Below are positions 7,777-15,321 of a stretch of 64,000 nucleotides of DNA, piece by piece. The notes below the pieces were generated by a model. The model did not search any database, was not told where the DNA came from, and saw nothing but the letters and a program-made list of their open reading frames with translations. The position numbers and the translations under genes are program-made. Numbering within the stretch: position 1 is the first letter of the stretch; each line of letters opens with the position of its first letter. The DNA comes from Caldifarciminota bacterium (lineage in GTDB: Bacteria > Hydrothermota > Tepidihabitantia > SM23-42), in NCBI GenBank assembly GCA_020353055.1, contig CP070686.1, forward strand, positions 1,994,308 to 2,058,307, written 5' to 3'.

Positions 7777-8217
7777 ATGAACTGGACCGTACATCCTGCA
7801 AAGCGTAATTTGAGCAAAACGGTGCTTAGTGCCTCTTTCATCGCAGCCTTTGTCATAGTAGTGGGTGTCTTTTACGGAATTTTCTGGAGTTTCCTTGGTT
7901 TCATCATACTCTTCGTTTCGGTACATTCCTATTTCTTTCCCACGGCTTATAGTGTTAACGACGAAGAAGTTGTTATAAAGAATATTTTCATGACGCAGAA
8001 GAGAAAATTATCAGAATTCAGGCGGGTCTATGTTGGAAAGAATGGCGTCCTACTCAGCCCATTTCGGCGCAAGACATTTCTGAATCAATTCAGGGGGGTA
8101 TTCCTGCTTTTACCCGAGCAGAACGATGAGATATTGGAATTTCTGCACGGACGTATAGGAACTGACAAAGACGATGAAGAAAAATCAGGAGAAATCAGTA
8201 GAAATGCCGCTTCGTGA
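7777..8217 (+). CDS. Small membrane protein with PH-like C-terminal domain
   Basis: 146 residues that I cannot assign to a named family. Two adjacent hydrophobic segments (about 17-36 and 38-55) form a membrane hairpin, followed by a compact beta-rich tail (YSVNDEEVVIKNIFMTQKRKLSEFRRVYVGKNGVLLSP) typical of bacterial membrane-bound PH-like (YdbT/DUF304-like) proteins, and a charged end. No ribosome-binding site is evident before the ATG. Its last 44 bases overlap the RecJ-like gene in another frame, so the two are co-transcribed. Function unknown. Confidence 0.65.
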   Translation: MNWTVHPAKRNLSKTVLSASFIAAFVIVVGVFYGIFWSFLGFIILFVSVHSYFFPTAYSVNDEEVVIKNIFMTQKRKLSEFRRVYVGKNGVLLSPFRRKTFLNQFRGVFLLLPEQNDEILEFLHGRIGTDKDDEEKSGEISRNAAS

Positions 8218-9691
8218 TGTCGATAAGGTCCTCGTCGAAAAATATGCCGCTGATTTCTCAATCCCCCGAGAGGTAGCAGAAATAATTTCCCGCCGCTATC
8301 CCGAATACGGCGAAGCCAGGAAATACCTTTTTCCCGATGTTTCACAGTTGCATGATCCAGGTTTGTTACCAGACATAGCTGCTGCTGCCGAAGAGATCAT
8401 TACTACCGTAAAGAATGGTGAAGATATCCTTATTTACACCCACGATGATGTTGACGGTTACACATCGGCGGCTATTATGTACAAAGCTCTCAGTGATATA
8501 ACGAAAGGCGGTGCCGCCGTTCATGTATACCCGATCGTTCGCGAGCAGGATGGGTATATTTTGAATTCTCGAGTGTTGGCTTCATACCGGGATAAGGGTG
8601 TACGATTACTTCTAACTGTGGATTTTGGCATAAGCAATGAAGAGAATTTTAGAATCGCTGAGCAGGAAGGATTGAAAGCAGTTATTTGCGATCATCATGA
8701 GACGAAACTCACAGATTTTCCTTTTGCTGCTGTTAACCCAAAACGTCTGGATTCACGTTATCCTTTTCGAGATTTGGCGGGTGTCGGCGTGGCTTTCAAG
8801 CTTGCACAATTTCTCTATCAGAAATTCTTCGGCATAAGCGCGAGTGAATTCTATAATTTTAAGAAGGCCTTCTACCCGATCGTCTGTCTCGGCACTTTCG
8901 CAGACCGCGTTGCATTGTATGACGAGAACAGGGTTTTCTGCATACACGGGCTGCGTCTAATCAACCGCATAGAAGACGCTTGGGCTGTCTGTCTCAGAGA
9001 ACACGGTGAGATTGATATGTCCAGAATCTTGAAAGAGGTCTTGTCAACAATTGGTTCGGCGGCATATCGTGATCCGCAACTTGGAGTTGATTTCTTCATC
9101 GAAGGTGATCTCGATAAGGTCAGGGAATGCTATCATACGCTAAAAGAGACCGACCAGAAACGTCGCCAGGAAATCGACAATCTCTTCAGCGAGGTGATTT
9201 CGAGTGCAGAGATTAGCTCGAAGCTTGTGATTTCATTGATCCCACTTTCCAAACAACACTACCTTGGTTCTGTGGCGGCTCGTTTGCGTGATTATTTTAA
9301 ACGCAATTCATTGATAATCGGCATTAAAGATGAAAAATGTATCGGTGAGTTGAGGAGTTGTGATTTTGACCTCTACAGGTTGCTGTATACAATGCGCAAA
9401 TTCTTCCTGGATTTTGGCGGACATAAGAAAGCCGCCGGTTTCTCGATGGCAAAGAAACATCTTGAATCGTTTCTCACTGAATTCAAGCTTTACATAGAAC
9501 ATCGGGATCCCGATATCATCGAGGAGTGTAACTTCACGGAGCACAGGCCTGAGGCTTTTCTGCGTAAATCTGATATCGGTATGTTGAAGGCACTTGCTCC
9601 GTTTGGAGAAGGAAATCCCGCGCCGGTCTTGACAGACGGTCTCAGCAATTTTTCTGTCGACAATTCGCTTAATCCGATAGAAATAGGCTAA
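8174..9691 (+). CDS. recJ: RecJ-like DHH-family single-strand exonuclease, short form
   Basis: 505-residue DHH/DHHA1 phosphoesterase. Seen: DDVDGYTSA near 93-101 (RecJ motif I, normally DxDVDG), LTVDFGISN near 152, the DHH motif in ICDHHET (D173-H175), an AGVGVAFKLA stretch near 199, and a DHHA1 region with FGGHKKAAGFS near 415. RecJ degrades single-stranded DNA 5' to 3' in repair. The protein stops just after PFGEGNPAPVL, where full-length RecJ enters its C-terminal OB-type domain, so this is a core-only form. The start is uncertain: the ATG at 8174 overlaps the upstream gene; the ATG at 8204 has AGGAG 12 bases before it. The mglA-like gene follows after 3 bases. Confidence 0.8.
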   Translation: MKKNQEKSVEMPLRDVDKVLVEKYAADFSIPREVAEIISRRYPEYGEARKYLFPDVSQLHDPGLLPDIAAAAEEIITTVKNGEDILIYTHDDVDGYTSAAIMYKALSDITKGGAAVHVYPIVREQDGYILNSRVLASYRDKGVRLLLTVDFGISNEENFRIAEQEGLKAVICDHHETKLTDFPFAAVNPKRLDSRYPFRDLAGVGVAFKLAQFLYQKFFGISASEFYNFKKAFYPIVCLGTFADRVALYDENRVFCIHGLRLINRIEDAWAVCLREHGEIDMSRILKEVLSTIGSAAYRDPQLGVDFFIEGDLDKVRECYHTLKETDQKRRQEIDNLFSEVISSAEISSKLVISLIPLSKQHYLGSVAARLRDYFKRNSLIIGIKDEKCIGELRSCDFDLYRLLYTMRKFFLDFGGHKKAAGFSMAKKHLESFLTEFKLYIEHRDPDIIEECNFTEHRPEAFLRKSDIGMLKALAPFGEGNPAPVLTDGLSNFSVDNSLNPIEIG

Positions 9692-9694
9692 TTT

Positions 9695-10291
9695 ATGGCC
9701 AACCTCAACTACGCAAAAAAGGAGCTCAACCTGAAAATCGTCTATTATGGGACGAGTCTGGGCGGCAAGACTACCAACCTGCGTTCAATTTACGCCAAAT
9801 TGGCTTTTGACCGTAAGGGTCAGATGATGAGTCTCGCGACCGATTTAGACCAGACAATTTTCTTTGATTTTCTGCCGGTTGAAGTAGGCGAAATCAAAGG
9901 ATGGAAGCTGCGGTACCATCTCTACACGGTACCAGGACAGGTTTACTACAACGCATCGCGTAGATTAGTCTTGCGAAACGTCGATGGGCTTGTTTTTGTA
10001 GTAGATTCTCAACAGGAACGTTTGGAGGAGAACATCGAGAGTATGTACAATCTCCGGGATAACTTGAAGGCTTACAATCTAAATCTACAGGATATCCCGA
10101 TGATACTTCAATATAACAAGCGTGACCTACCCAACATAATGGCAATCAAGGAACTCGAAGCGCAGGTAAATACCGAGGGCTATCAGTATTTCGAGAGCGT
10201 TGCCATTCGTCATATCGGCATATTCGAAACACTCAAGAAGATCTGCCAGTTGACCATCATGGCGCAAGCAGACGCTTTACCTTCTGTGTGA
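9695..10291 (+). CDS. mglA: MglA-like small GTPase
   Basis: 198-residue Ras-like bacterial GTPase, the length of Myxococcus MglA. The P-loop GTSLGGKTTN is near 19-28, the switch II region TVPGQVYYNASRR near 78-90 (the MglA-type TxPGQ), and the base-recognition motif NKRD near 140. MglA sets cell polarity and drives gliding or pilus positioning in Myxococcus. The gene follows the RecJ-like gene by 3 bases. No MglB GTPase-activating (roadblock) gene is adjacent, so the partner must lie elsewhere or be absent. No motility genes are in this window; a link to surface or gliding functions is inference. Confidence 0.88.
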   Translation: MANLNYAKKELNLKIVYYGTSLGGKTTNLRSIYAKLAFDRKGQMMSLATDLDQTIFFDFLPVEVGEIKGWKLRYHLYTVPGQVYYNASRRLVLRNVDGLVFVVDSQQERLEENIESMYNLRDNLKAYNLNLQDIPMILQYNKRDLPNIMAIKELEAQVNTEGYQYFESVAIRHIGIFETLKKICQLTIMAQADALPSV

Positions 10292-10321
10292 TTCGCAATC
10301 GTTGATTTCTCGGGTCTCCTC

Positions 10322-10349
10322 TTGACTAGGTAGCAAGATTCCGTATAAT
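10322..10349 (+). promoter_or_regulatory. Promoter of the GT2-flippase pair, leaderless type
   Basis: TTGACT (10322-10327), 16-base spacer, TATAAT (10344-10349). The predicted transcription start is 10355-10356, on the ATG of the glycosyltransferase gene; no ribosome-binding site exists upstream. Confidence 0.75.
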
Positions 10350-10354
10350 CAGGC

Positions 10355-11239
10355 ATGAAGATTTCCGTGTTAGTTCCAGCATATAACGAGGCTGTAAATA
10401 TACCCATTCTTATCGAAGAGTTCGACAAATTCATAGGGAAGCGAAAGAACTATGAAGTGATCATCGTTGACGACGGCTCTGAGGACGGTACGTACGATAT
10501 ATTGAAGAAACAAAAGAGACGCTATCTGCGTACCGTACGACATAAAAAGAACATGGGAAAAACTCAGGCGATAATGTCCGGGGCCAAAGCTGCAAAAGGT
10601 GGTATTTTAGTGATCTTTGATGCCGATATGCAATATGACCCAAATGACATTCCTAGATTAATTTCGCTCATTGATAACGGATTCGATATTGCCACAGGTT
10701 GGAAACAGGGAAAATACGATAAGAAATTTGTGTCGAATACCTATAATTTATGGGCGCGAAAACTCTTCGGCCTCCAGGTTCATGATATGAACGCGATAAA
10801 GGCAATAAGAAAAGAGGTTCTCAAGGATATACCGCTGCGTAAGGATTGGCATCGCTATCTGGTTCCCCTGGCGAAGGACGCGGGTTACAGGATCGGTGAG
10901 ATAAAAGTCGATATTCGACCAAGAAGATTCGGTGCTCCAAAGTATCAGCAGAAGTCACGTATTTTAATCGGATTCTTTGATTTACTGGCAGTGAAATTTC
11001 AGTTGTCTTTCATGAAAAAACCCATGCTCTATTTTGGCACCATCGGTCTATTCTCGGTCCTGGCAGGAATTACCGTGGGTGTTTTGTCGATCATACTGAG
11101 GATTTTTGGACACGGCTTTCGTCCCTTGCTGTATCTCGTTATATTATTGGTGATATCGGGTATTTTGTTCTTCTCATTGGCGTTGATCGGAGAATCAATA
11201 CGCGCCATCTTGGATCATCTTGAAAAACCCGAAGTTTAA
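10355..11239 (+). CDS. Family 2 glycosyltransferase with two C-terminal membrane segments (DPM1/GtrB-like)
   Basis: 294-residue GT-A enzyme that transfers a sugar from a nucleotide donor to a lipid carrier. The N-terminal catalytic domain shows VLVPAYNEAVNI (5-16), VDDGSEDGTYD (about 36-46) and the metal motif FDADMQYDP (about 88-96). Two hydrophobic segments (about 220-250 and 255-280) anchor it, as in polyprenyl-phosphate sugar transferases. The ATG at 10355 coincides with the predicted transcript start, so the message is probably leaderless. It overlaps the flippase-like gene by 20 bases. With the downstream UDP-glucuronate/UDP-xylose enzymes it suggests lipid-linked sugar transfer to an envelope glycan; donor sugar and acceptor are unknown. 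Confidence 0.82.
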   Translation: MKISVLVPAYNEAVNIPILIEEFDKFIGKRKNYEVIIVDDGSEDGTYDILKKQKRRYLRTVRHKKNMGKTQAIMSGAKAAKGGILVIFDADMQYDPNDIPRLISLIDNGFDIATGWKQGKYDKKFVSNTYNLWARKLFGLQVHDMNAIKAIRKEVLKDIPLRKDWHRYLVPLAKDAGYRIGEIKVDIRPRRFGAPKYQQKSRILIGFFDLLAVKFQLSFMKKPMLYFGTIGLFSVLAGITVGVLSIILRIFGHGFRPLLYLVILLVISGILFFSLALIGESIRAILDHLEKPEV

Positions 11240-12167
11240 GACAGTATTAACGATTGCCCGGGTCGTCGTTGGTTTAGGCCTGATCTTATTCCTTTTCTGG
11301 GCACTCGACATAAGCGAAATATTAACAAATATCCGAGGTGTTAACGGGACGTACCTCGTTTATGCATCCATCCCGTATTTTCTTTTTATCATCGTATCGG
11401 CATGGCGTTGGCAGGTGTTACTTGATTTTAAGAAATTCAATATACCCTTCGGGCGTACTTTGATGATATATTTTATTTCTCTTTTTTTCAACAACTTTCT
11501 CCCGACGACGGTTGGCGGAGACATGATGCGCGTCGTATATACGATGAAGGATCGCCGGGCCGATTCTCTTGCGACGGTCATCGTTGATCGTATACTTGGT
11601 TTTGTAGGGCTGTTCGTTTTTGCTCTGATGGCAGTTTTTTATCTTCTCATAGTGAAGAACGACACGGAATTTCTTCCTTTTATGGTGATTGGATTGATCG
11701 CGGTTCTGTTAGTGACGTACGTCTTCTTCTCAGAAAGAGCCTACAATTTCTTTTCGCCGTTGATTGGTAAGCTGAGGTTCTTCAGGCTGGGGGAGAGGGT
11801 TAATAGATTGCATGAGGCCGGTACTGAGTACGGTGGCGCATGGGGAACTATTACTTTATGTATCATGCAATCGGTAATTATCCAGGCAACACTGGCAATA
11901 GCGCCGTTTTTCGTGCTTCTGGGCATGGGTCACACTGAGATAGGGGTTATACCCTTTTTTATTTATGTGCCGATCATAAACGTCATATCGATGATCCCGG
12001 TCTCGTTGAACGGTCTTGGCATAAGGGAGAATTCCTATGTTCTTCTCTTCTCGCGCGTTGGGCTCGACGGTGAGGTTTCGTTGGCTATGTCACTATTATC
12101 GTTTTTCATTATTTTCGTTTACTCGCTCATTGGTGGTGTAATGTTTCTCTTTTACAGGCGACGTTAA
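11220..12167 (+). CDS. UPF0104/AglD-like flippase-type membrane protein
   Basis: 315-residue integral membrane protein with about eight transmembrane segments. The family marker is NNFLPTTVGGDMMRVVYT (about 97-114) followed by ADSLATVIVDRILGF, as in the lysylphosphatidylglycerol synthase transmembrane region/AglD superfamily; near the C-terminus IPVSLNGLGIREN is also typical. There is no aminoacyl-phosphatidylglycerol synthase catalytic domain, so it is not MprF. It starts with TTG inside the GT2 gene and is translationally coupled to it. Proteins of this kind beside GT2 enzymes are thought to move or modify lipid-linked sugars; that role is inferred. Confidence 0.75.
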   Translation: MKNPKFKTVLTIARVVVGLGLILFLFWALDISEILTNIRGVNGTYLVYASIPYFLFIIVSAWRWQVLLDFKKFNIPFGRTLMIYFISLFFNNFLPTTVGGDMMRVVYTMKDRRADSLATVIVDRILGFVGLFVFALMAVFYLLIVKNDTEFLPFMVIGLIAVLLVTYVFFSERAYNFFSPLIGKLRFFRLGERVNRLHEAGTEYGGAWGTITLCIMQSVIIQATLAIAPFFVLLGMGHTEIGVIPFFIYVPIINVISMIPVSLNGLGIRENSYVLLFSRVGLDGEVSLAMSLLSFFIIFVYSLIGGVMFLFYRRR

Positions 12168-12209
12168 AATGTATTTTTCTAAATGCGTTACGTGGTATAA
12201 GGAGGTTTA

Positions 12210-13499
12210 ATGAGAATTTGTATGATTGGCACGGGTTATGTCGGTCTTGTTTCGGGTACGTGCTTTGCTGAAATTGGTCACGAAGTGATATGTGTTGATA
12301 ACGACAAAAACAAAATTGACGTACTCCAAAGCGGTGGTATGCCGATCTATGAACCGGGACTTGATGAACTGGTGAAGAAAAATGTGAAAGCAGGTAGACT
12401 CTCTTTCACCACTAATACCGGTGAGGGTGTGGATAAGTCATTGTTCGTATTCATAGCCGTCGGTACTCCTCCAAAAGATAACGGGGATCCTGACCTTTCG
12501 AGCATAGAGCAGGTTGCAATAGAAATCGGTGCGGCAATGCGCGACTACAAGATCATCATTGAAAAAAGTACAGTGCCCGTACAGACCGGTCAATGGGTGC
12601 GTATGGTGGTTGAGAGATTCAACAAGCACGGTAGCGAATTCGACGTGGCTTCTAACCCTGAGTTCCTCAGGGAAGGATCTGCAATAAACGATTTCTTGTA
12701 TCCCGACCGTATCGTGCTAGGTGTTGAAAGCAAAAGAGCCGAGCAGAAGCTGCTTGAACTCTATGATCCTGTTGACGCGCCGAAAATAGTGACTGACATC
12801 GCTAGTGCTGAGCTGATAAAACATGCATCAAATTCTTTTCTTTCCACGAAAATATCTTTCATAAATGCCCTCTCGGTTATTTGCGAGAAATCAGGTGGGG
12901 ATGTGACTAAGGTCGCCGAGGGTATGGGCTTGGATAAGAGGATCGGCTGCGACTTTTTGAATGCAGGTGCAGGCTTTGGCGGTTTTTGTTTCCCAAAGGA
13001 TCTTAAGGCATTCATAGGGATATCAGCAAAGCTTGGATATGATTTTCGCCTTCTGAAGGAAGTGGAGAACATTAATGAAGAGCAGATGCTGCGCGTGGTG
13101 AAAAAAACCGAGGAATTGGTATGGAATCTCAGGGATAAGAAGATTGGTATTTTGGGTCTTGCTTTCAAACCGAAGACCGATGATATGAGATTCGCACCAT
13201 CTATAACAATCATAAACGCATTAATGAATGAAGGGGCAACCGTTAAGGCGTATGACCCGGTCGCAATGGAGCGTGCCAAGAAAGTTATGCCCGACATAGA
13301 GTATTGTGATAACGCCTACGATGTGGCAAAGGGTGTCGATGCTATTGTACTCGTTACTGAATGGGATGAATTTGCGAAAATGGATTTACAGAAGGTCAAA
13401 GAGATGATGCGTCAACCGGTATTTGTCGACGGCCGTAACGTATTTGAACCGGCGGAAATGCAGAAATTAGGATTCATTTACGTTGGAATAGGTAGATGA
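12210..13499 (+). CDS. ugd: UDP-glucose 6-dehydrogenase
   Basis: 429-residue NAD-dependent enzyme oxidising UDP-glucose to UDP-glucuronate. The Rossmann motif GTGYVGLVSG is at 7-16, FIAVGTPP near 87, the family motif NPEFLREGSAINDF near 149, KHASNSFLSTKISF near 205, and the catalytic cysteine in GFGGFCFPKD at about 260; the C-terminal domain has GLAFKPKTDDMR. All key residues are present and the length is normal. AAGGAGG lies 7 bases before the ATG. Its stop overlaps the next gene by 4 bases (ATGA), so product and downstream enzyme are made together: UDP-glucuronate is the substrate of the UXS-like decarboxylase. Confidence 0.95.
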   Translation: MRICMIGTGYVGLVSGTCFAEIGHEVICVDNDKNKIDVLQSGGMPIYEPGLDELVKKNVKAGRLSFTTNTGEGVDKSLFVFIAVGTPPKDNGDPDLSSIEQVAIEIGAAMRDYKIIIEKSTVPVQTGQWVRMVVERFNKHGSEFDVASNPEFLREGSAINDFLYPDRIVLGVESKRAEQKLLELYDPVDAPKIVTDIASAELIKHASNSFLSTKISFINALSVICEKSGGDVTKVAEGMGLDKRIGCDFLNAGAGFGGFCFPKDLKAFIGISAKLGYDFRLLKEVENINEEQMLRVVKKTEELVWNLRDKKIGILGLAFKPKTDDMRFAPSITIINALMNEGATVKAYDPVAMERAKKVMPDIEYCDNAYDVAKGVDAIVLVTEWDEFAKMDLQKVKEMMRQPVFVDGRNVFEPAEMQKLGFIYVGIGR

Positions 13500-14428
13500 A
13501 TGTTCTTGTAACTGGAGGCGCAGGGTTCATCGGTTCGCATTTGGTGGATCATTTTGTCAAGGCCGGTGCTAAAACGATTGTCATTGATAATTTAATCACT
13601 GGGAGTGAAGGTAATATCGCACATCACATTGATTCGGGGAGGATTACTTTTCTGAAAGAAGATGTGTGTAATATTGACAAAATTTCCGGTGAGATCGACG
13701 TTATTACGCATCTTGCATCACCTGCCAGTCCTTTTGACTACCTGAGATATCCGATCGAAACAATGCGGACTGCATCCCTCGGGACATTCAATATGCTGGA
13801 AATAGCCAAGCAGAAACGCGCTAAATTTCTGCTCGCTTCAACCAGCGAGGTCTACGGCGACCCTGAGCAGCATCCTCAGAAAGAGGAATACTGGGGAAAT
13901 GTGAATCCAGTTGGACCCAGAGCAGTCTATGATGAAGGGAAGAGATTTGCTGAAGCTTTAACTACTGCTTATAATCGGGAGTATGATTTAGAGACGTCCA
14001 TCGTGAGGATATTCAATACGTATGGTGAAAGGATGAGAGAAGAAGATGGTCGTGTGATTCCAACTTTCATAAGTCAAGCGTTGAAGAATGAGCCGCTCAC
14101 TATTTTTGGTGATGGAAAACAGACGAGGAGTTTCTGTTACATCAGCGACATGGTTGAGGGTATAATAAGAGCTGTGCAAGTTGGAAAACCACAGCCCGTT
14201 AACATTGGTAACCCAAAAGAATACACAATGCTGCAGGTTGCCGATATCGTAAGAAAATTGTGTCTCAGTACTTCGGGGTTGAAGTATCTACCGCTGCCGG
14301 AGAATGATCCTAAGAAAAGAAGACCTGATATCACAAGGGCGAAGGAGGTACTTGGTTGGACCCCGAAGGTAGACCTGAACACGGGGTTGATCCGAATCAT
14401 TGAATGGTTCAGGAGGAAAGATGATTGA
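13496..14428 (+). CDS. UDP-glucuronate decarboxylase (UDP-xylose synthase-like SDR)
   Basis: 310-residue extended short-chain dehydrogenase. The NAD motif GGAGFIGSHL is at 7-16 and the catalytic region reads STSEVYGDP (about 119) and YDEGKR with Y145 and K149; the DEGKR form is the signature of UDP-glucuronate decarboxylase rather than of 4-epimerases, as is HLASPASPFDY near 75. The reaction gives UDP-xylose and carbon dioxide. The 4-base overlap with ugd supports a two-step route from UDP-glucose to UDP-xylose, feeding the nearby glycosyltransferase or others. The last 8 bases overlap mscS. Confidence is high for the family and good for the reaction. Confidence 0.9.
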   Translation: MNVLVTGGAGFIGSHLVDHFVKAGAKTIVIDNLITGSEGNIAHHIDSGRITFLKEDVCNIDKISGEIDVITHLASPASPFDYLRYPIETMRTASLGTFNMLEIAKQKRAKFLLASTSEVYGDPEQHPQKEEYWGNVNPVGPRAVYDEGKRFAEALTTAYNREYDLETSIVRIFNTYGERMREEDGRVIPTFISQALKNEPLTIFGDGKQTRSFCYISDMVEGIIRAVQVGKPQPVNIGNPKEYTMLQVADIVRKLCLSTSGLKYLPLPENDPKKRRPDITRAKEVLGWTPKVDLNTGLIRIIEWFRRKDD

Positions 14429-15260
14429 ATGGCTAGAGGTTAATGGAATAAGGATAGCAATTATTGTTATTTTAGGTTTTGCGGGTTGGCTGACGTCAAA
14501 GCGGTTGATCCCGCGGTTTATCAGAAGGACGATGGTTTTTAGGATGAAAGATAAACCTGAGTTAATGGTTAAAACGAGAATTAAGACGATTTCTCATGTG
14601 ATAACTAACACGATCGGAGTAGTTATTGGCATAATAGTGCTTTTCACGATACTGGGTCAGATCGGTGTGAATATCGGTCCTGCATTGGCCAGTCTCGGTA
14701 TTCTAGGTTTGGCAGTTAGTTTCGGAGCACAGAGTTTGATAAAGGATATTATAAACGGTCTTTTCATTTTAATAGAAAGCCAGTACGGCATTGGTGACGT
14801 CGTTAGAGTGGGAGGGATAAGCGGATTGGTTGAGGAAGTGAATTTGCGAAGAACTGTCTTGCGTGACCTGGATGGTGTTGTTCACTACATCCCAAACAGT
14901 GAGATCTCTACTGCCAGCAATTTCACCAAAGAATACTCGCGCGTAAATCTCAATATCTCGGTCGGTTACGGAGAGGATCTGGACCGCGCAATTGAGGTTA
15001 TCAATAGTGTATGTAGTAAGATGTTTGAGGAACCAGACTGGCACAAGAAGATCATCAAGCCACCAGAGGTTCTGAGAGTGGACGCACTTGGTGATTCAGG
15101 CATCGACATCAAGATTCTCGGTGATACGAAACCTTCAATGCAATGGGAAGTCACGGGTGAGTTACGGAAGCGCATCAAGAAGGAGTTCGACCGACAGGGA
15201 ATCGAGATTCCTTGGCCACATATGAAGGTGTACTTCGGCGGGCCAATGCCTGAGAATTAA
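14421..15260 (+). CDS. MscS-type small-conductance mechanosensitive channel
   Basis: 279-residue inner-membrane channel that opens under membrane tension and protects against osmotic downshock. Three hydrophobic segments are seen (about 7-26, 53-75 and 80-105); the third carries the pore-lining glycine/alanine pattern (LASLGILGLAVSFGAQSLIKDIINGLFI). The beta domain follows (YGIGDVVRVGGISGLVEEV) and then the mixed C-terminal cage domain. The start is set at the ATG at 14421, because AGGAGG lies 4 bases upstream; the TTG at 14400 would put that site inside the gene. It overlaps the UXS gene by 8 bases and ends the operon; a promoter for the next gene lies directly behind it. Confidence 0.9.
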   Translation: MIEWLEVNGIRIAIIVILGFAGWLTSKRLIPRFIRRTMVFRMKDKPELMVKTRIKTISHVITNTIGVVIGIIVLFTILGQIGVNIGPALASLGILGLAVSFGAQSLIKDIINGLFILIESQYGIGDVVRVGGISGLVEEVNLRRTVLRDLDGVVHYIPNSEISTASNFTKEYSRVNLNISVGYGEDLDRAIEVINSVCSKMFEEPDWHKKIIKPPEVLRVDALGDSGIDIKILGDTKPSMQWEVTGELRKRIKKEFDRQGIEIPWPHMKVYFGGPMPEN

Positions 15261-15265
15261 GTCTA

Positions 15266-15293
15266 TTGACATAATTGTAATCCCCAATATAAT
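15266..15293 (+). promoter_or_regulatory. Promoter of the solute-binding/TonB fusion gene
   Basis: TTGACA (15266-15271), 16-base spacer, TATAAT (15288-15293); perfect consensus hexamers, with a leader of about 23 bases to the ATG at 15322. Confidence 0.88.
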
Positions 15294-15321
15294 CTTGTTA
15301 GTTGTGATACGGGAGGCTTAG

